Part shown: positions 53,056 through 64,000 of the stretch, piece after piece
Position numbering within the stretch: position 1 is the first letter of the stretch
Layout of the letters: each line of letters begins with the position of its first letter
Origin: Symsagittifera roscoffensis
Taxonomy: Eukaryota > Xenacoelomorpha > Acoela > Convolutidae
Direction of reading: 5' to 3'
Assembly: GCF_963678635.1 (NCBI RefSeq)
Contig: NC_087063.1
Coordinates: 12,310,368-12,374,367 of the forward strand
DNA: 64,000 bases
The notes under the pieces: model-generated
What the model saw: the letters and a program-made list of their open reading frames with translations, nothing else
Told to the model about the DNA's origin: nothing
The model's database searches: none
Made by a program: the position numbers and the translations under genes

Positions 53056-54280
53056 ATTAAGGGGAAGCTGCGAGTGTTTGGATAGAAAGCGGGTTCCCAA
53101 TTTTCTTATTCACCTTCAGATAGCTGGAAAAAAAACTTGGAAGCTGTAAGCGTGAAGATAAATGCGCTCACTTTGGAGGATAACAATTTCAGAGATTATG
53201 GGAAAGTTCCGTTGAAATTGATAGGGACATTGAATTGCACTGGAATTGAACTCTTGGGCACTCACAACGCAATAAAAAAAACGTCGGGGAAAACGATCAT
53301 CAGTTATCGGACGCAACTTGATGGCAAGCTTGGGCCTTAACAGATTCCGTAAAAACCAGGGAAAGCAGTGATGACCTTTCAGTGGAACGCGAACAATCAT
53401 CTAGACCAGGAGCCAACACTGGATGAGTAGCAAGAGTAAATCAGAAAGCACTTTTAAAATCTATTTCACAGGGTAGCAGATTTAAGGTAACAAAAAGTGC
53501 AAACGGCTTTTTTTGCAAAATCAACTCCAGTTAGTCAAAAGTGTATAGGAGTCCAAATAATCTTGAAGTTATAGTGGACGGCAAAACCAAAAAAGCATTG
53601 AAACAAGATCACATCGAGAAATTAGAAGACTGCTCGGATAAATAATTTCTTTCGCCTAAAAGTTAAGAAGGATGGTTCTAAGAATTTAGTACATGAGTCA
53701 TTGGAATTCAACAAACAAGCATCCTCTATGGATATCGTCGATCAAACAATCAGCCAGATACTTTTCGACCATAAATCTTATGTACGCACACTGCTTGCTT
53801 CTGCAATTCCCTTTGTTAAGAAGAAACTTGGCGGGTACACATACGTTCAAAACGAAACTTTTTGGGCTTTCCCGCCGAGCTTCAAAGAGTACATTATTGT
53901 TTTTTGTCCAAACTTCCACAGGCACAAGCGTTTTTTGACAATAAATTGGTGGTAACCAAAGGCACAGAAGTAGATCATATCCACACAGTCAGAATGAACC
54001 TACGAAAGTTAGATAGGGTAAGAATGTCTCCGAAGTTATTGAAATGGGAATTCGCCCACAAAAAATGCAATTGAACCAATAGAACCCCTAAAGTTGTCCC
54101 TCCCGCACACTGTCTCAATTGATTTTTTATGGGATAAATTCACATTTTACATAAGTATCTACTGGCATTGGTCAAAACATCCGCACCAATATGAAGCAAA
54201 AAAAATGACTCTATGTGGAAAATTGAATATCAAGCATACTTTGAAAACCAGTAAAGATAAATTGTTAACTTGGTGAAATC
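53056..54280 (+). pseudogene. Unidentified coding remnant, possibly same element
   Basis: Plus frames 53137-53340 (EDNNFRDYGKVPLKLIG), 53701-53955 (continuous from about 53655 by frameshift; ends FWAFPPSFKEYIIVFCPNF), 53862-54074 and 54094-54276 read like consecutive parts of one protein broken by frameshifts. The last part is rich in Trp, Phe and Tyr. I recognise no family; a retroelement-encoded third ORF is possible. Confidence 0.3.
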
Positions 54281-57200
54281 AAGATGTTTGATGTAAAGAA
54301 TGACATCAGAAGACTGTGCTAGACGACTTTGGGCGGTGCTAGGTCAACTTGGCCCGAGGACTAGCATCGAATATCAATTTCGTCAAGATATTTAATTGAA
54401 GCGAAATTGAAATGTTTGACAAGTGAGCTCTAATTTTTGGTATCGTGTGGAGCCAAAGTTTTTTCGAAAATGTGCTAGGCGAAAAAAAAAATTGTCAGGC
54501 TGATTATTTATCGCGTAACCGTCAAAATTAAGCTACTGAAAAGCACAACAGTCTAAATTAGCGGCAAAACAAAGAGTTACGCGCACAATGACACTCGTGT
54601 TGAATTGAAGCGCAGCGGAGCAAGCGGTCGCTAATCGCCAATGCTGCTATTGAAGTTAGCTATCACACTTTATAATTGTTCTGAGTCTGCAAAAAAACCG
54701 GTCTGCTAAAATCCCTAGCACCGGGTGTTCGTTTTTATAATAGCCATTCTCCCAACATGCTACACATTAGCTAGCTGGTTAAACTCAATCGATGCATAAC
54801 GCGAACTAAACTTCCTAGCTAATTTCTTACAGTGATGTGATTTGTTTTTACTATTGGAATATGACACAGTTATCTGGATTACAATTCATCGAACACGGTC
54901 TCGGTTTACTCTTTAACAATTGTTTTGCCATTTTAATAATCAGTTACTACGGCTCACTAATTAAAGCTAAATTAAAAACTGATTCTAGCAACAATTAAAT
55001 TGTCAACATAAGAGCCGGAGCGTTCAAATGATCAAAAAAATTTAAGGTGCCCAAGAAATGCTAAAAACAAAATATTATAAGTGTTCAAAATGTTTTGTCG
55101 CAAGTAACAGATAATTCACAACATTTTCAAATCGCTTTTTTTATCATTTGCAGTTCTTGACGCATACAATCGCTTAATCTCAATAATATTTGCTGCTAAC
55201 TTATTTCAATTTTTTTCTTGACTTTTGGTGGCATTACTTTTTCAAGGAAGCATTTAATTTCTCAGTTTGAACCTAAGATTTTTGAACTTATCATTAAAGA
55301 TTTTCATTCAAAAAACCTTTAATAAGAACCATTCTACAAAAACACTCCTATCTTGGAACTTCTTTAAAGATTATTGGGAAAAACCCCCTCTTGTACAAAT
55401 TTATTTGAAAATTTTGAATTTTTTTTTCAAAATTAATGAATGTTTCATAAGCACAGAATGGGGAAAAAAGAGACGCTTCAGACCGTTTTTAAGGTTAATT
55501 TTTATCATAAACCTTATAGGAGAGATTTATATAAAAAACTGTAAAGTGAAAACTTGTCACAAAAAAAAACTGATCTGAATCCAAACAATTTAAAATGTGG
55601 CAAGGTTGTAGAGAAAACCTATGCTTCATTGAGTAATTAAGTTTTTCAAACTATGATTAAAAATCTCTAGAAAAATTTATCTTCCTAAGAATCTTTAATA
55701 TCAGAAAACTCTAAGATAGGAGCTCTAAGATAAGTTCTAAGAGTGGAGCTTTTTTCCAACATTATTATAGATAAATTTTGAGAAAGGATTACCTCAAAAC
55801 CTCGGAGAAAAAAACTGATAACTCAAGCGTATTTTGTAGTTTCCTAACGGTTTCTAGCCGCTAGCTTGTAATGTTACGCTTGCGTTATAAATAAGACAAT
55901 GCAAAGAAGCTCGGCTTCGCCTCTGTATTTTAGTTGTTTGTTTATTTACCAACTTCCGTTTCAGTATAGTTTTCTTGTTTCTCGCTTTGATATGTTTTAT
56001 TCTCTTTTTTCGAATTAAGATTTCGGCTCATACTAAGTTGGTTTAGCGGCATTATAAAACGTCGTAAGTAGAGCAAAAGGTTTATCTTGTTTTTTTTGTA
56101 AGTGCGACTATTAAGTTTTTTGTTTACTAGTTTTCTAAGAAAACTATTTGTGACTACTAGATTTTGTTGCCCATTTTTAATTTTTTAATGGCCTAAAACT
56201 TTTGGTCGTATTTTTGTTGGCTAGTATATCAAGCTGTTTCTTTTAAATCTCAAGTTGTGCGAAGCTCTACTGCAGCTCTGTGTAGTGATGTTGGTTTGTT
56301 TAATAGAAGTTCGTTTTTTAATGAAATATTTGATGTAAAAACTTGGCCTCATCGGGTAAAATTTGATACATTGAATGAAACTTTGCTTCGCCTGGGATTT
56401 AAAATTTGCTCTGAATGATTGATCGGAAAGGATGTTGCATTTTTTTGCGAAGCTGATAAATGCCCACGAGAAACTCGACAGTGTATGAGAATTGTACGAT
56501 CCTACAAATTTTTATGAAAAAAGTTCATAGCTTAAGTTTTTTCTGTAAGTCACTATCGAACAATTTTCATATAGAGACAGTTCCTATCTTGTAACATTCT
56601 TTAAGCCTAACTTTGTTAAAATTTTCAGATTATTAGAAGAAAAGTTATAGTGAAGCTACCTATGATCAACTCAGAAAAAAGAAAAAGCGGAAGTTTAGAA
56701 GACAGTTTTCAACTGTCCATGCGCAATATGATTTAAGTTTCAAATGAGAGAAAAAGCGTAATTCTAATTGACAAACCTCGCTAAATGTTCTGTTTATCTA
56801 GGAAACCTCAAAGTTCCTAGCAAAACATTACGGCGAAATATTGATGTAAAAATTCACACAGAGGTGAAGCTGAGTTTCGGACACTTTGTGATATAATAAA
56901 TGCCAAAAATCAAAAAAAAGAAATCTCGAATGAAAAGCGAAAAACTCAAATGAGTTCTGTAGGAAAAAATTGTAGATTAAAAAATTTGGGGAGAAAGTTG
57001 ATTGTAACTGGTATAAAAATCAATTACCTAACACATGAGAAGGATTCGGGATCCAAAAAATCCTGAATATAACAAAAAAAATGTAGCTTAAATTCTTGCA
57101 ACCGAATACGCTGCATAATCTACAGGATAAAATGGCTATGAACATCAACAAAAAATTTGCTAAAAACTAAGAAAGAAAGGAAAATGGAAAAAACATTCAA

Positions 57201-58700
57201 AGAAAAACACAAATAAATGAATGCTCAAGGTTCAAGCTATTTCCTCAAACAAACTTGCAGAAAATCAGCAAGAACTCAAAAAGTTATGAAAATAAGTACC
57301 CACCTACACCCAATTTTTAGAATATGAACTTAATACGCAATATTAAGGGAGCTGGATCACAACAAAGAAGATAAAAAAATAGCAGTAAAGGCAATAAAAA
57401 ACACAAAAACTATTTTTCAAGAAAATTACGGGCAGAAAAAAAACACACTTCCAAATCTCATTCAACACTTCCCGTTTATTTCTGTAGAAAAAACAATTAA
57501 GACAAAAATTGAAAAATAAAAACTAAAGAAAACAAAATTGTTAGAAAATTATGATACTTTTTCAAAAATTTTGTATATTTGAAATCAATGCGCTACGGCA
57601 TCAATTTGAATTGAGTTAAAACTAAAATGCTGAAATTCACAAATAAACTGAAACTTTAAAAAAATCCAACGCAAGGTTAGATGAATATTAAATCAGAACT
57701 TTGCATCCGAAAAAAAAATGAAAACTTAGAGCAAAATTTTTTTTCAAAAAACCTTCCTACAGAAAAATTTAGCGTGTTTAAAAACCAAGAAACAATGAAT
57801 TGTATTAAACCTCTTAAATTTTGATCAGAAAAAAATTAAGAAAAAAAAACTCAAAAATCTACCAAAAAAGTTAGAAATAGAACACTTGGCCATTAGGTCA
57901 ACGAAAAGAGCTTCAAAATCATTAGGCCGACAAAAAAATCAATTCATATCTGAAAGTTCTGATCAAACCAGAGGCAAGCATAAGAATTATATTTCCCTTG
58001 AAATGACTCAAAATTAGGTCTCTAAGCCAATCAATCATAAGCCGAAATCATTTGAGCAGAATAAAATTTTTAAGCGAAAAACAAAACAAAAAAAAACATA
58101 GGAAGTCAACAGCAAGTAAAATTATAAAAAACAGTAGAGATAGTTGAAACAATAAAAGTCATTACAATGCGAATTGCGCACAAAAAAAATTGCTTAGTAG
58201 CATCTGCATCTCCAAAACATAAGCCGACATTTTTTTTGAATCGCAATATTTCCCGTTTGAAATAAAAACAGGTCCTGTCAGATTCGAACCCAGAACCTTT
58301 GCCGTCCCAGGTGTATTCTTTAACTCCAGACCAAGTTTTGCCGAAGATTCAAAGAAATTTGAATTTTTTATGAAATGAACTTGGTATCACCATTTCTAAC
58401 TGACCATATTGTGAACAAAGAACAAAGTTATTTACGGGAAAAGTATCGTACCAGATTGCACTACCATTGCTGATCACAAGGGTAAACTATTGTTTTCTTC
58501 TTTTTAAACTCAAATACAAAAGCTTTTGGATGATTTGAATCAAAAATTTAAAAAACATTTAAAAAAACGTTACAACTATTTTTTCTCTTTTGACAATTAG
58601 AAAACAAACTATATAAGCATATTTTTTTTTCAATCAGCAATTTTAAAAAAAAGCAAGCAAATCAAAATGTAATAATCATGTTAGAAATTTTGAATATAAT
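54281..58700. other. Long gene-free AT-rich stretch
   Basis: No recognised gene in 4.4 kb. There are short poly-A/T runs and a T-arm-like B box (complement of 58281-58291, GGGTTCGAATC) within a possible tRNA-derived repeat at 58265-58335. The open frame at 55267-55578 is Lys/Phe-rich and probably random. Confidence 0.45.
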
Positions 58701-58802
58701 TGATTCAGTTATTTTTTCTTTCATTTATTTTGTCTTTGAATTACTCTTCATGCAATAGCGTACTCAGGAAAAATTTTGATGCAATGGCGCGTAAAATTGT
58801 TT

Positions 58803-60927
58803 TCATTCGCATGTGCAATTGCAGGCACTGTTGGAAATCGTTTTCTCAGCTTGAACGTCAGCTGCTTTTCGCTCGAACAAATCCCAGTAGTTCGATGGGG
58901 GGCAATTCGATTTTGTCTCAGGGTCGACATGGGCGCCCAAAAGAGGAAAGTTGTTCATGTCATGGTCACTTAGTGTTTCTGGGTCTGCCCAGTAACAGTT
59001 TCGCATCATTGATACAGGAATCCAAACTTTTTTTTGGCACATAACTTCAACGCCGTCATTTGTTTTGTGCAGTCCAAAAAAATGCATGAAGCATAGCTCG
59101 CATAGGAACCAGTGCAATTTATCACAGCGTGCATTCAACCAGTTGTCTCTTTGAGTTTTTCCGCCAGAGAGTGCAGTAAAAGACACTACGTTGTCGCATC
59201 CATGAGTCCAATCTACAGTCCACTTTTCTTGGAATCTACCTATCGCGAAAGCCTTCATGTCGTTTCTTGTCGACAGCGCTCCGTACTCGATTTGTTGAAT
59301 TGTTTCGGGTAAGCACAGGAGATTCACTGATCCGCCGTGGAGTAACATGTCTTTAGTGAGTATCGTCGGGCAGCGACCCTGAGGCCCTATTTTGACCACC
59401 ACGTCATCGTACCAGTGGTTCACAGGGTATGGCGAGGAAATGATGGTTGGTAGTGCGCATTGTAATTTTCCCTGTGGTGACCATTGCAGCGCTGTAGATA
59501 GACACAGAAGTAAATTTTTTTTTGCAATTCAGTCTTTCTTATTAGAAATTTTATTAAGCAAAATTACAAAAAAAATGCCGGGAACAAAGTCTTATGCATG
59601 TCAAAAATGGTTTGATCTATTATTAAAAATTTGATTCATAATGTTGACAATATCGCCTTTGGCTATCAAAGCTGACTTTACAACTTTACAATTGCTCATT
59701 TTAAAAAAAGATTGAAAAAAAGGCCAGAAAACAACAAGAGTATTCGTATCAGGGCAAAGCCCTGAATATTCTGACTGCCCTTAAACATCTATCAAAAAGT
59801 GTTCAATTTGGAACTCTTTTATATTTTTCTATTGATTCAACAGAAATAGTAATATAAAAAACTTCCTTTCAGTGCCAAAATTTACACGAGTAATCGTATC
59901 ACGGTGAAGCCCTGAACATTCCATATCCGACTGCCCTTTAACATAAAGCAGATAGATTTTTAATTTTACGTTTATATATTTTGAATTTTATATTATATAT
60001 ATATATATAAAAAATTTAAAATCTATTTAAAATTTAAAATCTAAATATAGATAGCCAGTTTTTTCTTTGTACAAAAATCGCATTATAAACAATTTCAAAC
60101 ATCAAAAACGCTAACTATTTCCGGAATATTTTAAACAAATTTGTTCATTATTACGTATCCCGCAGTAAGCTTATGGAAAATAGTTTCAATTAATTATGTA
60201 AAAATTTTTGCAAACCCGACTTAAAGAAAGAGTTGAACAATTACAATATTGGACTTTTTGACTTTAGTTTGGACAAGTTATAGAACAGCCAGATCATTCA
60301 CAGTGTTTCACCTTGGCTCAAGCAGTCTGGTTTTTGTCAAAGTAGGACTCATTTGGAACAACTAGCTTGCCCAGGGTTGCCATTAAGAAATTTTGAGTAT
60401 AGCTTACTGGCTGCTGGAAAGCACTATATATAAAACTGAAACAAAAACTGGCTGCAATTAGCTCTTTCGACAATTTACAAAAACTGACTACACAAAAGTC
60501 CAAAAAAGGACATTTCAAAAAACGTTAAAATGGCCGGTTTGAAACCGGAACCAATCTTACCTTGCTTGTTCACATTTCGGTTAATGTATATCGAGAAGTT
60601 TCGGTTATCAAATTTAACATCTTGAAACTTCAAAATTGGGAAAATGGGAAGCCATTCAGCATACTTTTCTAGTTGAGGATAACTCTTATGGTAATTGTAC
60701 AACACGGCGTAATTGGGAATAGGTTCTTGGCTCAACTGCAACATATTTGGCAGTACCACTCTGAATTTCAGGTTGTTATGTTCAATCGTGAGGTGTGCCA
60801 GATTGGCAAAATGGATCCGGCTCAAGTCGAGAACTAATTCTTCCTTCGGCTGGTAGTCGTGAAAAATCAATCCTTCTAAGTGCGGTGAAGCCCACTCAAG
60901 TAGCTCCAAGAGTCCTTCACTGTCCTC
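58803..60927 (-). CDS. Gene B: paralogue of gene A, 5' end outside or not found
   Basis: Two exons are visible. Exon 2 is 60927-60561 (367 bp, the same length as in gene A) and exon 3 is 59491-58803 (ends TGA). Splice sites match gene A: acceptor ATTAG^GAG, donor CAAG^GTAAGA, acceptor CTACAG^CGC; phase 1 between them, intron 1,069 bp. The proteins share most residues, including NLLCLPETI, WLNARC, CFMHFFGLHKTNDGV and the Cys-rich end. Exon 3 of gene B differs by a short deletion (GRFQEKW for GRFGPSSEPW) and a longer C-terminal linker. No exon 1 with signal peptide was found before the window end. Confidence 0.75.
59492..60560 (-). other. Gene B intron
   Basis: AT-rich, with an (AT)n microsatellite at about 59988-60009 and two copies of a CAGGGCAAAGCCCTG-type hairpin repeat (59750-59764, degenerate at 59900-59914). 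Confidence 0.6.
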
Positions 60928-63900
60928 CTAATCACAAAGTTTTGAAAAAAGGTAAATTTGAGATAGTTTTTAATTATTGAAAGGTAAAAGCAAAAAGGTA
61001 AATTTCAGATAGTTTTTAATTATTGAGGTCTGCTACGCCTCGTTCTCTTTTCTTTTCAAAAAATGCAAAATAAATCTCGAAAAACTCAAAAGTAAATACT
61101 GTATTCCAAAAGGACGCAGCCGCGGTTTTTTAAACTAATCGGTACAAAAATTGTTTAAGTAAGCATTTTTTAGATGAATCCTAATATATGCAAAGTTAAA
61201 TTGTCATAAACAGATTTTAAGGATTTTGATAAAAATGAAAAACTGTTATTAGTAAAACATAGTCTACAGAAAATTGGAATCAAAAGCATTGAACGCATAG
61301 AAGCAGAAAAATATTATTGCGAAAAAAATCAACTTTCAAACTTTACAGAAAAAAGTGGGTTGTGGCTTTTAAATACTTTGTTTTTCAAGAACAATTTATG
61401 ATTTATGCTTGTTTGATAAAATTAACCCATTTATGATTTGTGCTTGTTTGATAAAAAAAGTTTGAGAAAACTGGATCAATAGGTAAAATTTTTATTGGGC
61501 TGGGAAATCTATACTGATATTTGAATTCCACTATCGAAATTCGATCACATTTTTAGTGACATTTACATTTTTCCTGTTCAATAGCGGAGTTAGCCTTCAT
61601 TAACAAAGGAAATGAAATGAAAGATATCAAAAATCAATCCGCAAAAAAAGTCAAAATTGAGCGTGAAAAAATTTGAATTTGATGATTTTTTTCTGATAAA
61701 AAAACATAAAGAGTTACCAAGACATATATAAGAGTACTCACTACGTTCCCCACTCTCATTAAAAAATCATTTAAAAAATACGATAGAAAATAGTTATAAA
61801 ACGTCTGAGAATAAACGTGACCAACTGACGGTTGGAAAACTATCGAACGCAAGGAAAAAAGAAGAACTGACTTGTTTTTAGAAAAAACTTCAAATTTCGA
61901 GTTTTAAAGAAAAACATTTACCCTCAAAATTCTTTGTATTATACAATTAGCTTTCGATCTGCGCTTTTTTGGTAAAAATAGGTCAATTTGAGAGAACTGC
62001 AGTGTTATGTAAAGTTTTTATTCCGCTGGGAAATCTAAAAGTTCAATTCCACCTATGAAACTAAAAATCTTTAGATTAATTATACTTGGAAGCACATTTG
62101 CCAAAGATTGCACAAACGGGACTCCATTATGAATAAGAAAACTAAAACTGTATTTTCTCTCAATTAAGTTTACAGCTGACTATGTTCAATTTACCTAAAA
62201 ATTTGATTGTTTTACTATCGAAACAAAACACTCTAGGATATGGAATAAGACTTCAAGAATTTTTTTCAAAAAAAACATGAACATAAAATTGTTTAGGACG
62301 CTATATACATCACTTGCGATACCACAGAAGTAGCATGGTAAGCTAGCAGGCAGAGTAGGAAACTAGAGCCACTGATTCCAGAGAAAAAGGGACAATTATT
62401 TTTTTAAGTCCAGAGAAAAAGGGACAAAAAGGTACAGAGAAAAAGGGAAACCACAACCAATGATGTGGTCTGCAGTGATGTTCAATTTTAATGAAAATTC
62501 AAAAACAATTATCGAGCGAAAATAAAATTGTTGTCATGAAAAACTTTGAACTAGAAATTTTATTCTGAGATTTTTTACGTTAAAATTGTAGTTTTTCGAA
62601 CGACTAAAAGTTAGACCAGTAAATCAATAAAAAGTATAAAAAAAAAAACAAAAAAAACATCCGAAGTTAATTCAAAAAAATAATTAAAAAAACGTTAAAA
62701 TATATTTTTTTTGTTTTTTGAGAATTACAAAACAAACTTTATACGCTTAATTTTCTATGAAAAAGCAAGCAAATCAAAATATAAATATCTTGTTACAATT
62801 TTTCGATTTGATAACGCTTGCTAGTTGAAAAGGCATTATATTTAAAAACTCTTACAACAAAGAAATCATGGTTTATTTTTGGTCACACAATTTTTACTAC
62901 ATAGCAGTTTGAACTCGTCTGAAAACATTTGCGTTCAGTTTGCATTACTGGTTTCTGATTTTTTGTACTGGTTTCTGATGGAAACATTTTTTGAAAAGAA
63001 ACTCTATCTGAAGACCTTAAAAACGCAGTCAGAGCATTCAAAGCTTTGACAGTATACGTGCAACCTTGTTCAAATATAGTGACTTCTTCAAAGTGAAATA
63101 AAAAAAAACTGATTACCAAAAAATTATAATTTTCAGCTAAGGGCGTTAATTTCTTTCTTATGGAAAAGAAATGTGAAAGAATAAATGAGTCTGAACAGCA
63201 AAATTACACAAAAAGTCACGTCCAGATCAGATATTTGAACAGCAACCATCACAGAAAGTTGTCAATCGAGCAAAAACTAAAAAAAAAACTTTGCTAATCG
63301 AAAGCAAGAAAAAAAGCAAGAATATCTTACAATTTTTGTAGCGCAGATTAGATTTAACTTTTTTTTTGAAAAACAAAACGTTTGAACATGAAGTAAACTT
63401 TTTTAGAACTTTGGCTATGCAAACTTTTCTATCAAAGGCTTATAATCTATCAAAACTTGACATCAAAAATATAATTTTTTTTAGATACTCGCAAAACAGT
63501 GCTTTGGGAGAGCTCGAAAAATCAATTTGGTCGACCTAAAAAAAGGTCTTCAAAATTTTGGAAAATTTTTTGAAAATCCGCCCCCCCTCTCGAGAAAATA
63601 CGCCTAGATGGTTAAAAATACAGAAAAATTTTAATCTTGCTCTTCTGGAAACTGGCGTCCAAATTTCTGAGCCTCAATACATTTTGCACGTTGATATTAA
63701 ACTATGGTTCAAAAGAATCAAAACAAGAGCTCTACCAGCTTCAGTGAAGAAACGTCTCAAAAAGCTTCAATAGTTTTGTCACATACACTCGCTACTGATC
63801 ACTCGCTAAATCACTACCAAAACTACCGCAACAGTGCAATAAAGAGAAATCAGATAGTCAAAATTCAATATAAATGAAAACAGAACGTTTTTTTATAAGG

Positions 63901-64000
63901 CTTAATAGAAAACGTTATGTTTTTATAGTTAAACCTGTGACAGTTTTACTGGCCCATGAACAAAACGCTCAGCGTGCAAAGCAAATAGAAGCCTATAAAA
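60928..64000. other. AT-rich flank of gene B, no gene seen
   Basis: No recognised gene. There are short local duplications: AGATAGTTTTTAATTATTGA twice (60960-61025), TTATGATTTATGCTTGTTTGATAA twice (61389-61460) and CAGAGAAAAAGGGA three times (62380-62446). The open frames 62883-63119 and 63558-63773 have no recognisable motif. Confidence 0.4.

Noticed and set aside
52752-53100. Gly/Leu-rich minus-strand frames with GLGGLGG repeats
   Set aside because: Produced by the AACCGCCCA repeat; no start context or conservation.
55267-55578. 103-residue plus-strand frame
   Set aside because: Lys/Phe/Ile-rich composition typical of random AT-rich DNA, no motif and no splice-site support.

Overview
The window is AT-rich, intron-bearing animal DNA, almost certainly from an invertebrate; I cannot name the phylum. 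The evidence is spliced genes with GT-AG introns, a Polinton (Maverick) DNA transposon, Ty3/Gypsy and LINE retroelements, simple repeats and long gene-free stretches. I see no bacterial-style operon, no CRISPR array and no rRNA.

Layout. 1-4536: gene-poor sequence with an 830-bp tandem duplication and minus-strand LINE reverse-transcriptase fragments. 4537-4736: a 200-N gap. 4737-18324: a head-to-tail array of three defective Ty3/Gypsy copies sharing LTR-like blocks, with a repeat period near 5.54 kb. Besides gag, protease, RT, RNase H and integrase remnants, this family carries two unusual cargo regions: an SGNH/GDSL-hydrolase-like domain in the gag region (16489-16905) and a macro-domain-like C-terminus (about 9050-9520 and 14590-15065). 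18325-35392: a 17.1-kb Polinton inserted into the third Gypsy copy, whose coding sequence resumes at 35393. Its terminal inverted repeats are built from many copies of a ~28-bp direct repeat. It holds recognisable but broken genes for protease, major capsid, a basic capsid-associated protein, minor capsid (penton), integrase, packaging ATPase and PolB with N-terminal zinc fingers, plus several unknown genes. 35393-37303: the rest of Gypsy copy 3.

37304-44297 is a near-identical direct tandem duplication with a 3,497-bp unit. Its breakpoint lies in the last exon of an unknown minus-strand gene. The intact gene (gene A, 43767-49356, three exons, predicted secreted) and a paralogue (gene B, 58803-60927, two exons in view) have identical intron phases and an identical 367-bp middle exon, so this is a real host gene family that I do not recognise. 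50800-54280 holds fragments of an unidentified element and a GC-rich block of GAGCGGTTT-type repeats. The rest is AT-rich intergenic or intronic DNA with small hairpins and short tandem repeats.

The Polinton genes form two blocks. Those at 19.4-28.5 kb are on the minus strand (morphogenesis genes, integrase, ATPase); those at 28.5-34.2 kb are on the plus strand, ending with PolB. Nearly all carry frameshifts or stop codons. The stop codons I could place are all explicable as CAA, CAG or CGA changed by C to T, so this looks like a decayed copy, not an active one.
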